The notes below the pieces were generated by a model. The model did not search any database, had not been told where the DNA came from, and saw only the letters and a list, made by a program, of their open reading frames with translations. Positions 18,026 to 28,128 of a DNA stretch of 64,000 nucleotides are shown piece by piece (positions within the stretch are counted from its first letter, which is position 1; each line of letters begins with the position of its first letter). The stretch is from Corynebacterium tuberculostearicum (lineage in GTDB: Bacteria > Actinomycetota > Actinomycetes > Mycobacteriales > Mycobacteriaceae). The stretch covers positions 868,001 to 932,000 of the forward strand of contig NZ_CP073096.1 of the NCBI RefSeq assembly GCF_030503735.1. The letters are read 5' to 3'. The position numbers and the translations under genes were made by a program.

Positions 18026-18057
18026 AAAACCCACGGTGAACACGCTTGTTCATCGTG
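18026..18057 (-). terminator. ilvC/ilvBNC terminator
   Basis: CACGATGAACA pairs with TGTTCACCGTG (one mismatch, four-base loop) and is followed on the minus strand by GGTTTT. It ends the ilvBNC unit 30 bases after the ilvC stop. Confidence 0.75.
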
Positions 18058-18087
18058 AGTTAGTGCTAGGTACGCGGCCGAAAGCTA

Positions 18088-19134
<1,047 letters not shown>

Positions 19135-19159
19135 TCAATGAAACAACGTCCCACCCAGC

Positions 19160-19165
19160 ATTATA
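19160..19165 (-). promoter_or_regulatory. Putative ilvC promoter -10 box
   Basis: TATAAT with an upstream TGG, i.e. an extended -10 (TGNTATAAT), on the minus strand about 59 bases before the ilvC ATG. A separate ilvC promoter is known in C. glutamicum; this is the matching position here. Confidence 0.55.
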
Positions 19166-19200
19166 CCATTATGCGAGACGCTGTGCTCATATAATGAGAT

Positions 19201-19719
19201 TTAATTGCGTGGAGGGGCCATCGCCTTAGGGCCACGGCCCAAAGCGACATCTCCCGACTGGACCAGCTCGAGTACACCGAATGGCTCCAAGACATCGAGC
19301 AGTGCAGCCAGCTTTCCCGGGGTGCCAGTGGCCTCCACCACTACAGACTCTTGCGCCACATCAACCACCCGGGCACGGAAAATATTGACGGCGTCGACAA
19401 CCTGCGGCCTGTTGGCATTGTTGGCAGCTACCTTGACCAGCATCAGGGCTCGCGCCACGGTCGAGTCCGTGTCCAGCTCCACCACCTTGATTACTGGAAT
19501 AATCTTATTGAGCTGTTTGGTCACCTGCTCCATAATGATCTCAGAAGCATCGACCACTATGGTCAGCCGGTTAATCCCTGGATTTTCCGTTTGGGCAGAA
19601 ACCAGCGAAATGATGCTGTATCCACGCCGAGAAAACATGCCCGTCACGCGCGACAAAAGTCCCTCTACGTCTTCTACCAGGACCGACAGAGTATGCCGGG
19701 AAACGTCACTGGGTGCCAT
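19201..19719 (-). CDS. ilvN: Acetolactate synthase small (regulatory) subunit
   Basis: 172 residues, typical length. An N-terminal ACT domain begins with TLSVLVEDVEGLLSRVTGMFSRRGY, the valine-binding region that gives feedback inhibition, followed by the ALS small-subunit C-terminal domain. It lies 2 bases after ilvB in the same direction, so the two subunits are co-translated. Confidence 0.97.
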   Translation of the reverse strand: MAPSDVSRHTLSVLVEDVEGLLSRVTGMFSRRGYSIISLVSAQTENPGINRLTIVVDASEIIMEQVTKQLNKIIPVIKVVELDTDSTVARALMLVKVAANNANRPQVVDAVNIFRARVVDVAQESVVVEATGTPGKLAALLDVLEPFGVLELVQSGDVALGRGPKAMAPPRN

Positions 19720-19721
19720 GC

Positions 19722-21572
19722 CTATACCTCCTGGATAGTCTCGTCGATATCGGCAGGAGCTTCTGCTGCCGATTCATTGTCAGCAAAAAGCGGGCGCAAG
19801 CCACGGGCATATTGAATTTCTTCGTTAGACGCCCCACCGCCAATCATTGGCCAGACCTGGGCATCCTCACCAACGATGAAGTCAAGGACCACTGGGCGGT
19901 CATTGATTGCGCGTGCCCGTTCAATGGCCGGCACTACTTCTTCCTCACAGGTGACTCGGATAGCCTCGCATCCCAGCGCCTCTGCCAAGCGGACGAAGTC
20001 TGGGGTATAGACATCTCGTTCTCGCAGCTTAGTATTGGAGTAGTTCTCATTAAAGAATAGTGTCTGCCACTGACGGACCATGCCGAGGTTGCCGTTGTTA
20101 ATGACGGCAACCTTAAACGGAAAGCCCTCCAATGCCGCGGTGGTGAGTTCCTGGTTGGTCATTTGGAAGCAACCGTCACCGTCAATCGCCCACACTTCTT
20201 TATCCGGGCATGCTGCCTTGGCGCCGAGGGCCGCCGGCACGGCATAGCCCATGGTTCCGGCACCGCCGGAGTTGATCCAAGAGCGTGGATGTTCAAAGTC
20301 AATGAACTGTGCCGACCACATCTGGTGCTGTCCCACACCGGCACAGTAGATAGCCTCAGGACCTACGGTTTCACTCAGCTTTTCCAACACAAATTGGGGA
20401 TTGAGTTGCCCATCTGGAGTGGGATCATAGCCACGGGGGAACCGTTCCTTGAGCCCATCGAGGCAGTCCCGCCATGGGCCTACTTCCGGAGACTTCACCG
20501 CGGAGTTCTTGCGGTACTCCTTTAAGAGTCCTGCCAACACGTTGCGGGCATCACCCACGATTGGCACGGCAACGTCGCGGATTTTCCCAATTTCAGCCGG
20601 GTCAATATCAGCATGAATTACCTGGGCCTCAGGGGCAAAAGTGGAGGTATCACCGGTTACTCGATCATCAAATCGCGCGCCGATAGTAATCAACAGGTCA
20701 GCTCGCTGCATGGCCGCAACTGCAGGGACGGTGCCATGCATACCCGGCATGCCCATGTGGAGCGGATGAGATTCCGGAAAGGCCCCCAAGGCCATGAGCG
20801 TAGTCACGACAGGGATTCCGGAAAATTCCGCAAACTCGCGCAGCTCCTTGGCCGCCTCGGCCTTGATGACACCGCCGCCGGCATAGATGACCGGCTTTTC
20901 TGCCTGTGCAATGAGCTCAACCGCTTGCGCGATCTGACGATGGTGCGGCTTGGTCGTCGGTTTATATCCAGGCAGATCAAACGTAGCCGGAAAGGAATAT
21001 TCCAATTCACCGTTTTGCACGTCCTTCGGGATATCCACTAAGACCGGCCCCGGACGGCCCGTAGAAGCCAGATGGAATGCGGCTGCAATGGCAGCTGGAA
21101 TCTGGCTCGGTTCCGTCACGATGTAGTTGTGCTTGGTAATCGGCATCGTCACGCCGCGAATATCGGCCTCTTGGAAGGCATCGGTTCCCAAGAGGTTGCT
21201 GCCCACCTGCCCGGTGATCGCGACGATGGGAACGGAGTCCAAATTGGCGTCGGCAAGCGCTGTCACTAAGTTGGTCGCGCCCGGCCCAGAGGTAGCGATA
21301 CGCACACCTACCTTGCCGGAAGCTTGGGCATATCCTTCAGCAGCATGGCCAGCCCCTTGCTCATGGCGAGTGAGCACATGGCGCAGCTTGGTCGAGGTGT
21401 GCAAGGCGTCGTATAGAGGAAGCACGGCACCGCCTGGAATACCGAAGACAAGCTTGGTTCCCAGATCTTCAAGAGTGCGGACAATGGCGTGAGCGCCACT
21501 CATCCGCTCGGGAGCGCGGGCACGTGAGGCCGCGGCCACCGAAGCGGGCGTGGGCGAAGTTGTCGTTACCAC
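19722..21572 (-). CDS. ilvB: Acetolactate synthase large (catalytic) subunit
   Basis: 616 residues, a thiamine-diphosphate and FAD enzyme condensing pyruvate with pyruvate or 2-oxobutyrate. The N-terminal TPP domain has [16 protein letters not shown] and the activating Glu in [14 protein letters not shown]. The FAD domain spans the middle, and the C-terminal TPP site has the [14 protein letters not shown] motif. CAAGGAGCACATTAACC upstream supplies the Shine-Dalgarno. Expression is probably attenuated by the leader peptide and terminator located 70-175 bases upstream. Confidence 0.97.
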   Translation of the reverse strand: MVTTTSPTPASVAAASRARAPERMSGAHAIVRTLEDLGTKLVFGIPGGAVLPLYDALHTSTKLRHVLTRHEQGAGHAAEGYAQASGKVGVRIATSGPGATNLVTALADANLDSVPIVAITGQVGSNLLGTDAFQEADIRGVTMPITKHNYIVTEPSQIPAAIAAAFHLASTGRPGPVLVDIPKDVQNGELEYSFPATFDLPGYKPTTKPHHRQIAQAVELIAQAEKPVIYAGGGVIKAEAAKELREFAEFSGIPVVTTLMALGAFPESHPLHMGMPGMHGTVPAVAAMQRADLLITIGARFDDRVTGDTSTFAPEAQVIHADIDPAEIGKIRDVAVPIVGDARNVLAGLLKEYRKNSAVKSPEVGPWRDCLDGLKERFPRGYDPTPDGQLNPQFVLEKLSETVGPEAIYCAGVGQHQMWSAQFIDFEHPRSWINSGGAGTMGYAVPAALGAKAACPDKEVWAIDGDGCFQMTNQELTTAALEGFPFKVAVINNGNLGMVRQWQTLFFNENYSNTKLRERDVYTPDFVRLAEALGCEAIRVTCEEEVVPAIERARAINDRPVVLDFIVGEDAQVWPMIGGGASNEEIQYARGLRPLFADNESAAEAPADIDETIQEV

Positions 21573-21639
21573 GGTTAATGTGCTCCTTGGGTTGGTCTAA
21601 TACAGGGTCTGATCATCATCGGAAACGTCTCCAGATATG

Positions 21640-21675
21640 AATAAAGCCCCCGCCGGCTGTTATGTCTGCGGGGGC
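21640..21675 (-). terminator. ilvBNC attenuator terminator
   Basis: GCCCCCGC pairs with GCGGGGGC across a 14-base loop and is followed on the minus strand by TTTATT. It lies between a branched-chain-rich leader peptide and ilvB. A second hairpin, GCGGT-GGTG-ACCGC, overlaps the leader stop (about 21700-21715) and could be the pause structure. Confidence 0.85.
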
Positions 21676-21704
21676 GAAAAGCGTCGACGTCATGGGCGTC
21701 GCGG

Positions 21705-21746
21705 TCACCACCGCGTTGGTACTACCTGAAGTCGAATAATGATCAT
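21705..21746 (-). CDS. ilvB leader peptide
   Basis: A 13-codon reading frame MIIIRLQVVPTRW: three Ile, one Leu and two Val, the end products of the pathway. The ATG lies 7 bases after TATAGT, the leaderless spacing seen throughout this window, so no Shine-Dalgarno is needed; an in-frame ATG two codons earlier is an alternative giving 15 residues. In C. glutamicum ilvBNC is controlled by a similar 15-residue leaderless leader. Ribosome stalling at the Ile/Val codons would disfavour the downstream terminator. Confidence 0.85.
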   Translation of the reverse strand: MIIIRLQVVPTRW

Positions 21747-21753
21747 GGGCATG

Positions 21754-21759
21754 ACTATA
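21754..21759 (-). promoter_or_regulatory. ilvBNC promoter -10 box
   Basis: TATAGT on the minus strand, placing transcription start at or next to the leader ATG 21746. No clear -35 is visible. Confidence 0.6.
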
Positions 21760-21879
21760 CACTGATAGGTATTACACTCGTGGAGATTACCCCCTTTTGG
21801 GATCATATTCCCACCTAGTGAGACACGCCTGAAAAATAGGTTCGCCCTTGCCGGCCTTAGTGAATTAGGCTTGCACACT

Positions 21880-22422
21880 ATGACTCCACCACCTAAGGGC
21901 AACAAACCTCGTCAGTTCACCACCCAGGCAGAGGTTTTCAAGCCATCCCGTGACCACATCTTGGGCATCCTCATCCTGTCCGCCATTGCTCTACTAAGCA
22001 TCGGATGGGCCCCCAAATACCTCGCATGGCTGTTCATTATCCCCATCCTCGGATTGTGGTGGGTCATAAAATCCCGCACCAAAGTCTCCGAATCTGGAAT
22101 CGCTATCTCTTACGCATTCCGGAAAAATATCCAGATCGCATGGGACGATTTTGCCGGAATCGGCTTCCAACGCGCCCGCGCCTTCGCCCGCACCAAGGCC
22201 GGCGCGGAGCACAACCTGCCCGGTGTTACCTTTAACTCGCTCCCGCGCCTTTCGGAGGCCTCCCGCGGCCGCATCCCTGACGCCCTTACCCAGGGCCGTG
22301 AAGCGGCAGATGACAAGGTGGTAATTGTCCACCGTGACGGCCAACAAGTCCTCCTCAGCAAAGAAGAGTATGAGGACTACCTCGAGCGCCACCCCGAGCT
22401 CAAGCCTTCGGCCGAAAACTAA
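21880..22422 (+). CDS. Cfp6-like PH-domain membrane protein
   Basis: 180 residues. A cytoplasmic N-terminus leads to two close transmembrane helices (about 28-65), then a bacterial PH domain (PF10756-like: SRTKVSESGIAISYAFRKN...IAWDDFAGIGFQ). A charged tail with KVVIVHRDGQQVLLSKEEYEDYL ends the protein. TAGGCT lies 8 bases before ATG 21880, favouring this start over 21871. In M. tuberculosis the homologous low-molecular-weight antigen Cfp6 (Rv3004) sits beside ilvB in the same divergent arrangement. Molecular function is unknown; a role at the cell envelope is inferred. Confidence 0.85.
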   Translation: MTPPPKGNKPRQFTTQAEVFKPSRDHILGILILSAIALLSIGWAPKYLAWLFIIPILGLWWVIKSRTKVSESGIAISYAFRKNIQIAWDDFAGIGFQRARAFARTKAGAEHNLPGVTFNSLPRLSEASRGRIPDALTQGREAADDKVVIVHRDGQQVLLSKEEYEDYLERHPELKPSAEN

Positions 22423-22453
22423 ATACGCCGCCTACACTCCCCCGTTACCTTGT

Positions 22454-22683
22454 GAGTGTCCCCGATAATGGGGATAGTCGCTGGTCCCGGTATGGCTTAC
22501 CTGCCCTGTAGTTTCCATAATCCGGGGGGTGTTGCCGCCGGGTGCCAGGACTTTCGATGACAGCTGATAGGGACACGGCCAGTTTTAAACTAGGTCTCTT
22601 TGTAACGTGGGTGCTTGCAACGAAGGTCATGACACCAGCGACTGGAACAACGCCATACCCATCTCGTTTTCTAGGAGCTCATC
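22454..22683 (+). ncRNA. IS110 5' non-coding end, candidate bridge RNA region
   Basis: 230 bases lie between the left end and the transposase ATG with no gene. They contain a clear hairpin TCCCC-GATAAT-GGGGA (22459-22474) and a GC-rich stretch with further pairing potential near 22520-22550. IS110-family (IS621-type) elements encode a structured bridge RNA in this position that binds target and donor DNA. I cannot fold the sequence or identify the target loops, so this is a positional and family-based call only. Confidence 0.45.
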
Positions 22684-23894
22684 ATGTCTCCGGAGCATTC
22701 CATCGACATATTCCTTGGGTTAGACGTCGGCAAATCTGAACACCACGCCTGCGCCTTAGACCGTGATGGCAACAAGGTCTTCGACAAACCGTTGCCTCAA
22801 CTCGAATCCGAACTAGCAGGCGTTTTTCACCAGCTTCAGAAGCTTGGCACCGTGCTCGTGATCGTCGACCAACCCAACACCATCGGCGCACTACCGATTG
22901 CTGTAGCCCGGGACTGCGGTTGCGAAGTCGGATACCTGCCAGGTCTTGCGATGCGCAAAGCTGCAGATCTCTATCCGGGACGTGCAAAACAGACAAACGC
23001 GACGCATTCATCATCGCCGACACCGCCCGCACAATGCCCCACACGCTACGTGCCGTCGACCGCAATGATGAGGTACTCTCCGCCCTAAAGATGCTGTCCG
23101 GCTTCGATGATGACATCGCCCGCGATTGCACTCGCACTGTCAATCGGCTTCGCAGTGTCCTCACCCAGATCTACCCCAGCCTGGAACGAGTTTTTGCTGG
23201 TAGCACCCTGACTCGCACGCCGATCCTGGAATTATTGATCCATTACAAGGGACCGCAGGGGCTAAAAAGAGCCGGATACCAACGAGTGTTGAACTGGATG
23301 ATCAAGCGCACACGTAAAGACCCCACCCCGCTGGTAGACGACATTTTTACAGCGCTGAAAGCTCAAACAGTCACCGTGCCTGGAAGCGATGCCGCCGAGT
23401 TAGTAATTCCTCAACTGGCTGCAAACATCCAGGCCCTCAAAGAGCAACGAAACACCATTGCTGAGCAGGTTGAAGAGATGCTCGCTGATTTCCCTCTTTG
23501 TGAGGTCTTGATGAGTATGCCCGGAGTCGGCATCAAGACCGCAGCGCAGATCCTTCTTGCGATCGGTGATGGCTCCGACTTCGCTAGTGCTGGCCACTTA
23601 GCTGCTTATGCTGGAATAGCACCCGTGACTAGACGATCCGGTTCGTCGATCAGAGGTGAATTCCCGGCACGGTCAGGCAATAAACGACTGAAAAACGCCT
23701 TGTTCTACTCCGCATTCGCAGTTATCCGCAGCCACGAACCGTCACGGCGGTATTACGAACGCAAACGCGCTGAAGGAAAACGCCACAACGCAGCAGTCAT
23801 CTGCCTGGCACGACGCCGATGCAATGTCATCTACGCGATGCTGAAAAACAAGGAGTTCTTCCGCGAAATCCCGCCACGCCCCGTCGCCGCATAA
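22684..23894 (+). pseudogene. IS110-family transposase (DEDD/serine recombinase type), frameshifted
   Basis: The frame from ATG 22684 (AGGAGC upstream) encodes the RuvC-like DEDD N-domain: IFLGLDVGKSEHHACALD, LVIVDQPNTIGALP. At the A-run 22986-22989 (AAAA) the frame is lost; the -1 frame continues with KTDKRDAFIIADTARTMP. One more A would join them into a ~403-residue protein, the family's normal length. The C-terminal Transposase_20 domain is intact: MSMPGVGIKTAAQILLAIGD, LAAYAGIAPVTRRSGSS and GNKRLKNALFYSAF with its catalytic Ser. No canonical slippery heptamer is present, so a mutation is more likely than programmed frameshifting. Confidence 0.88.
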
Positions 23895-23908
23895 AGCCCC
23901 AAAGACGA

Positions 23909-23934
23909 AGCCGACCAGCACACGCTGGCCGGCT
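23909..23934 (+). terminator. Hairpin after the IS110 transposase
   Basis: AGCCGACCAGC-ACAC-GCTGGCCGGCT forms an 11-bp stem with one mismatch. No T-run follows, so it may be a weak terminator or an element-end structure. Confidence 0.5.
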
Positions 23935-24048
23935 CCTAGGCACGCCTAAGAAACTACTCCCAAGACTGTGCTCGTCAACATCGGTCTGGCACTTGACAAA
24001 AACATAGGGACACCCCCCACATCCTTGAAGGAATGGTGACTGAAAACC

Positions 24049-25902
24049 ATGTTCCCGCTGCGTTCAAAAGTAACTACCGTCGGCCGCCAAGCCTCTGGAG
24101 CCCGCGCCCTCTGGCGGGCCACCGGCACCAAAGAAAATGACTTTGGCAAGCCGATCGTCGCCATCGCTAACTCCTATACGCAGTTCGTCCCCGGCCACGT
24201 GCACCTGAAAAACGTCGGCGATATCGTTGCTAATGCCGTGCGCGAAGCAGGCGGCGTACCCAAGGAATTCAACACCATTGCCGTGGACGATGGCATTGCT
24301 ATGGGGCACAGCGGCATGCTCTACTCGCTACCCTCGCGTGAAATCATCTCCGATTCCATCGAGTACATGGCCAATGCCCACACTGCCGACGCCCTGGTGT
24401 GCATCTCCAACTGCGATAAAATCACCCCGGGCATGCTCAATGCGGCGCTGCGCCTGAACATTCCCACCATTTTCGTCTCCGGCGGACCGATGGAGGCCGG
24501 CAAAGCCGTCGTGGTTGATGGCGTAGCCCACGCCCCCACTGACCTCATCACTGCCATTACCGCCTCCGCCAATGACGCGGTATCTGATGAAGGCTTGTCC
24601 CAGGTAGAGGAATCCGCCTGCCCCACCTGCGGTTCCTGTTCTGGCATGTTTACCGCCAATTCCATGAACTGCCTGACAGAGGCCCTTGGCCTGGCGCTGC
24701 CCGGCAACGGCACCACCTTGGCCACCCACACGGCTCGGCGCAGCCTATTTGAAAAGGCCGGCTCCACCATCGTCGATATGTGCCGCCGCTATTACGGCGA
24801 GGAGGACAAATCCGTTCTCCCCCGCAATATCGCCACCAAGGAAGCCTTCACCAACGCCATGGCGCTAGACATGGCCATGGGTGGCTCGACTAATACCATC
24901 CTGCACACGCTTGCAGCCGCACAGGAAGGCGAGGTGGATTTCACCCTCGATAATATTAATGACATCTCCTACCGCGTGCCCTGCCTGTCCAAGGTCGCGC
25001 CCAATGGCAGCTACCACATTGAGGACGTCCACCGCGCCGGTGGCATCCCCGCTATCTTAGGAGAGCTTCGCCGCGCCGGGCACCTGAACTTGAAGGTGCA
25101 TACCGCACTATATGACAACGCCGAGCAGTGGCTAGATGACTGGGATATCCGCAACCCTCATGCCACTGATGAGGCCCGCGAACTGTATTACGCCGCGCCC
25201 GGCGGTGTGCGCACCACCGAACCATTTTCCCAGTCCAACCGCTGGGACGACCTAGATACCGATGCCACAAACGGCTGCATTCACGATGCCGACCATGCCT
25301 TTTCTTCCGACGGCGGCCTCGTTGTCCTGCGCGGAAACTTGGCTCCCGACGGGGCCATCGTGAAAGCAGCGGGCGTCGAAGAGGAACTATGGACCTTTTC
25401 CGGCCCCGCCCGCGTCGTGGAATCGCAGGAGGAAGCGGTGTCCATCATCCTCAATAAGGAAGTTCAGCCGGGCGATGTTGTGGTCATCCGCTACGAAGGC
25501 CCTTCCGGTGGCCCGGGCATGCAGGAAATGCTCCACCCGACGTCCTTCCTCAAAGGCGCCGGCTTGGGCAAGGCATGCGCCTTGATTACCGACGGCCGCT
25601 TTTCCGGCGGCACCTCCGGCCTTTCCATCGGCCACATCTCCCCCGAGGCGGCCCACCAGGGCCTTATCGGGCTCATCGAAAACGGCGACACCATCACCAT
25701 CGACATCCACGAGCGCCAACTCACCCTGGATGTGGACGAGGACGTGCTGGAGCGCCGCCGCGCCGCCCAGGAACAGCGCGAGCAACCGTGGACTCCGGTG
25801 AACCGCAACCGCCCCATCACCAAGGCACTGCGCGCGTATGCAGCCATGGCCACCTCTGCCGATCGCGGCGCGGTGCGCGTTGTCGATGGCCATGTGAATT
25901 AG
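24049..25902 (+). CDS. ilvD: Dihydroxy-acid dehydratase
   Basis: 617 residues, full length. It dehydrates 2,3-dihydroxy-isovalerate or methylvalerate to the 2-oxo acids of valine and isoleucine. Fe-S ligand cysteines are in [11 protein letters not shown] and in [24 protein letters not shown]. The C-terminal active-site segment is [29 protein letters not shown] lies 15-20 bases before the ATG. The IS110 element ends just upstream, so the native promoter has been displaced or replaced; a TTGACA (23993-23998) in the element faces ilvD but lacks a good partner -10. Confidence 0.97.
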   Translation: MFPLRSKVTTVGRQASGARALWRATGTKENDFGKPIVAIANSYTQFVPGHVHLKNVGDIVANAVREAGGVPKEFNTIAVDDGIAMGHSGMLYSLPSREIISDSIEYMANAHTADALVCISNCDKITPGMLNAALRLNIPTIFVSGGPMEAGKAVVVDGVAHAPTDLITAITASANDAVSDEGLSQVEESACPTCGSCSGMFTANSMNCLTEALGLALPGNGTTLATHTARRSLFEKAGSTIVDMCRRYYGEEDKSVLPRNIATKEAFTNAMALDMAMGGSTNTILHTLAAAQEGEVDFTLDNINDISYRVPCLSKVAPNGSYHIEDVHRAGGIPAILGELRRAGHLNLKVHTALYDNAEQWLDDWDIRNPHATDEARELYYAAPGGVRTTEPFSQSNRWDDLDTDATNGCIHDADHAFSSDGGLVVLRGNLAPDGAIVKAAGVEEELWTFSGPARVVESQEEAVSIILNKEVQPGDVVVIRYEGPSGGPGMQEMLHPTSFLKGAGLGKACALITDGRFSGGTSGLSIGHISPEAAHQGLIGLIENGDTITIDIHERQLTLDVDEDVLERRRAAQEQREQPWTPVNRNRPITKALRAYAAMATSADRGAVRVVDGHVN

Positions 25903-25982
25903 ACAGTATTAACTGCTAAATCCCTGTGAGCCTCGGTGGGGTGCACGCCCGTTTACCTGCAGATCGCATAAAGTGTACTGCG

Positions 25983-27257
25983 ATGAAACTCGCGCGCACC
26001 CCATTTTTCCGTTTTGCCTTAGCTCTGCTGGGCCTCATTTTTGGCGCCTGGAAGATTGTTCAAGACACCCGCATCACGGACTTTCCCATTGACATGGTGG
26101 TCTACCGCGAGGGCGTCAAGGCCTTCCTTGAGCATCGCTCCGTCTACAGCGAACCCATGTTGGCCGGGGATATTGAACTTCCCTTCATTTATCCGCCCTT
26201 TGGCGCGCTCGTCATGGTTCCGCTTACGGCTTTCGACGGCATCGACCACGATATGGCGGGCGACATCATGGTCGTCCTGTCCGATTTACTCCTGCTCGCC
26301 TGCCTCTACTTTGTCTTCAAGGCGGTGCTTAAGAAGCCGGATTTTCTCTTGCCAATTACCGCCATTACTTGGACCATTGCCTTGCGCTTCGAACCGGTTG
26401 ACCTCAACAATGGTTTTGCACAGATCAATATCGTGGTGATGGCGCTGGTTATCCTCGACCTCGTTCCGCGCAAGCGCTTCTTGCCCCAAGGTATCTTGAT
26501 TGGCTTGGCCGCCGCTATCAAAATTACCCCACTGGCGATGCTGCTCTACTTCCTCGTGCGCAAGGAATGGAAGCAGATTGCCACGGCTTTCCTTTCCGCA
26601 GTCGCTGCCACTCTCCTCGCCGCAGCCTTCCGTTGGGACGCATTCGTAGAGTTCTTCAGCTCTAAATTGCTCGATATGGGCTCTGGCGGCGACTTCGGCG
26701 TGGGCACTGATTACCAGTCCAATAGCTCTATCAAGGGTGCCATTCAGCGCATGTATTCTTCTTCCGGGGCCATGGACGCCAATGGGCTGGCCATCAATAT
26801 CGCGTGGATCGCCGCCTCCCTCCTGGTTATTGCATTCGCGGCGTGGCTTATCAAGCGACTGTGCGAGGAGCACTTGCTTGTCGACGCCCAAATGGTCACC
26901 GCCCTCACCCTCCTCCTCATCTCCCCCGTTTCTTGGTCGCACCACTGGGTCTGGCTCACGCTCATCATCCCAGTCTTCCTTTACCGTGCTTTGAGCTGGC
27001 TTTCTACTGGGTGGGCCGCGGGCAGCCTCCTGACCATCCTCGTAGCCTGGGCAGCCATGCTGCTGACAGTTCCACCTAAGTGGTGGTGGGGCGATCAAGT
27101 CGATGTCCACGCCATGGAGCGCTACCAGAAGTTCTGGGTGGATGACTTTGTGTGGCTAACCATACTGACCGTCGCACTTTTCGCAGCCGCTTTCTATGCC
27201 TCCCAGCGCAATAACCGGAACGCTAAAACCGCTACTCCTGCCCCGCTAGCGTCTTAA
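25983..27257 (+). CDS. GT87-family mannosyltransferase-like membrane protein
   Basis: 424 residues with about ten membrane helices, of the GT87 (DUF2029/PimE-like) family of polyprenyl-phosphate-dependent glycosyltransferases acting outside the membrane. An acidic pair near the first loop (DFPIDMVVYREG) matches the catalytic loop position of GT-C enzymes; IYPPFGALVMVPL, LRFEPVDLNNGFAQINIVVMALV and GIAAAIKITPL-like segments are family landmarks. TAAAGT lies 8 bases before ATG 25983. In corynebacteria such enzymes build lipomannan/PIM alpha-1,2 branches or arabinan; which one this is cannot be told from sequence alone. Its 3' end overlaps the convergent regulator by 26 bases. Confidence 0.8.
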   Translation: MKLARTPFFRFALALLGLIFGAWKIVQDTRITDFPIDMVVYREGVKAFLEHRSVYSEPMLAGDIELPFIYPPFGALVMVPLTAFDGIDHDMAGDIMVVLSDLLLLACLYFVFKAVLKKPDFLLPITAITWTIALRFEPVDLNNGFAQINIVVMALVILDLVPRKRFLPQGILIGLAAAIKITPLAMLLYFLVRKEWKQIATAFLSAVAATLLAAAFRWDAFVEFFSSKLLDMGSGGDFGVGTDYQSNSSIKGAIQRMYSSSGAMDANGLAINIAWIAASLLVIAFAAWLIKRLCEEHLLVDAQMVTALTLLLISPVSWSHHWVWLTLIIPVFLYRALSWLSTGWAAGSLLTILVAWAAMLLTVPPKWWWGDQVDVHAMERYQKFWVDDFVWLTILTVALFAAAFYASQRNNRNAKTATPAPLAS

Positions 27258-27546
27258 GCGCTGCAAGGTGCGAATCGAATGCGGCCTTACCTTTAGCCGT
27301 GAGCATCACCCACACCGTGTCCTTGCCTCGCGAGGATCCATACTCACGAAAGCGACTGACATACCCCTCTTTTTCCAGTGCGCTTAACTGCTTAGACAGC
27401 GTAGCATCGGATTGATTCACCTTGTCTCGAATCGCGGCAAAGCGCATCTCTTTGTTGATGGCGCCTTCCACTGCGCCAGCCGCGTTGAGCACCGCACAAA
27501 TCTTAAACCGATTAAGCGGGTGGATTATCGGATCAAGCTCACTCAT
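27232..27546 (-). CDS. Winged-helix transcriptional regulator
   Basis: 104 residues of the HTH_34/MarR-like winged-helix type: NRFKICAVLNAAGAVEG, then FAAIRDKVNQSDATLSKQLSALEKEGYVSRFREYG as recognition helix and wing. The ATG at 27546 overlaps the upstream membrane-protein stop by a few bases, so both are translated from one mRNA. The likely target is the nested palindromes in their shared promoter (28050-28078), giving autoregulation. The inducer is unknown. Confidence 0.85.
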   Translation of the reverse strand: MSELDPIIHPLNRFKICAVLNAAGAVEGAINKEMRFAAIRDKVNQSDATLSKQLSALEKEGYVSRFREYGSSRGKDTVWVMLTAKGKAAFDSHLAALKTLAGQE

Positions 27547-28003
27547 CGTCGCTTGCCCGCTTATTACTCTCGTGGTCTCGCGTGGACAGATCCATCGCAC
27601 CAGAATTGAGAACCCAAAACACGCCCAAGCCCCACAACGTGAATGCTACGGCCGTAATTACCATGTGTCCTTCGAGAAAGGTCTGGAAAAACGTAGGGAT
27701 AAAAATCAGAATGATTCCGAAATAGTACTTCTTATCCGGCTCCGGCTGGTTGAATGGATCCTGCCTATAGCTCGGACGCACATCACTCTGATGGGCACCA
27801 ACCCACATGATTGCTCCAAGACCAAACACCACGAAGCCGAGGAACACCCACCACGGCATGCCATTCCCCCATTGGCTCAAGATAAACCAAAGTACTGCCA
27901 GCGCTGCAGCAAACAAGGCATTAAGCACAGTCTTCCGCTTGTCGCTTTGATCCTTTTCCACTTCTTCATTGAAGGTCAGTGCCTCGTGCACACTTTCGTC
28001 CAT
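27539..28003 (-). CDS. Small membrane protein paired with the winged-helix regulator
   Basis: 154 residues with four hydrophobic segments: LNALFAAALAVLWFIL, WWVFLGFVVFGLGAIMW, YYFGIILIFIPTFFQTFL and VITAVAFTLWGLGVFWVL. The chain starts and ends with acidic, charged tails. The ATG at 28003 has AAAGGAA eight bases upstream; a longer frame to 28117 runs through the promoter and operator and is rejected. No family recognised. Its pairing with a regulator suggests a stress- or envelope-responsive module. Confidence 0.75.
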   Translation of the reverse strand: MDESVHEALTFNEEVEKDQSDKRKTVLNALFAAALAVLWFILSQWGNGMPWWVFLGFVVFGLGAIMWVGAHQSDVRPSYRQDPFNQPEPDKKYYFGIILIFIPTFFQTFLEGHMVITAVAFTLWGLGVFWVLNSGAMDLSTRDHESNKRASDDE

Positions 28004-28049
28004 GATCACCGTTCCTTTCGTCCTCGACCTTTCGTTGTTTTCCACTTTA

Positions 28050-28078
28050 GAAAGTATCATACTTTCCACCCTGGAAAG
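28050..28078 (-). promoter_or_regulatory. Overlapping palindromes over the promoter of the regulator operon
   Basis: GAAAGTATCATACTTTC (28050-28066) is a perfect inverted repeat. It overlaps a second one, CTTTCCA-CCC-TGGAAAG (28062-28078). On the minus strand the first contains TATGAT, a good -10. A further CTTTAGAAAG lies at 28044-28053. Binding here would block transcription, the classic layout for a self-repressing winged-helix protein. Confidence 0.7.
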
Positions 28079-28128
28079 CAAGGGGAAAAGAAAATCCGCC
28101 GCTATTGCGACGGACAATCTATAAGGGC

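Larger units (their letters stand above)
22454..24014 (+). mobile_element. IS110-family insertion sequence, transposase frameshifted
   Basis: About 1.56 kb containing an IS110 transposase gene and a long 5' non-coding end. The outer ends are not certain: IS110 elements lack classical inverted repeats, but GTGTCCC at 22456-22462 and its complement GGGACAC at 24007-24013 bracket the unit well. The element separates the cfp6-like gene from ilvD, with its right end about 35 bases before the ilvD ATG. The transposase needs one extra base to be read through, so this copy is probably immobile on its own. Confidence 0.75.

Noticed and set aside
22986..22990. Programmed -1 frameshift in the IS110 transposase
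   Set aside because: Slipping back one base would restore the protein, but GCAAAAC is not a canonical slippery heptamer and IS110 transposases are normally one uninterrupted frame.
23993..24021. Hybrid promoter formed by the IS110 right end
   Set aside because: TTGACA is present, but the bases 17 nt downstream (CCCACA) are not a plausible -10.
24328..24770. Long minus-strand ORFs opposite ilvD
   Set aside because: They mirror the codon bias of ilvD in GC-rich DNA, have no start signal and no recognisable protein family.
26286..27110. 274-codon minus-strand ORF opposite the GT87 gene
   Set aside because: Shadow frame: hydrophilic low-quality translation and no ribosome-binding site.
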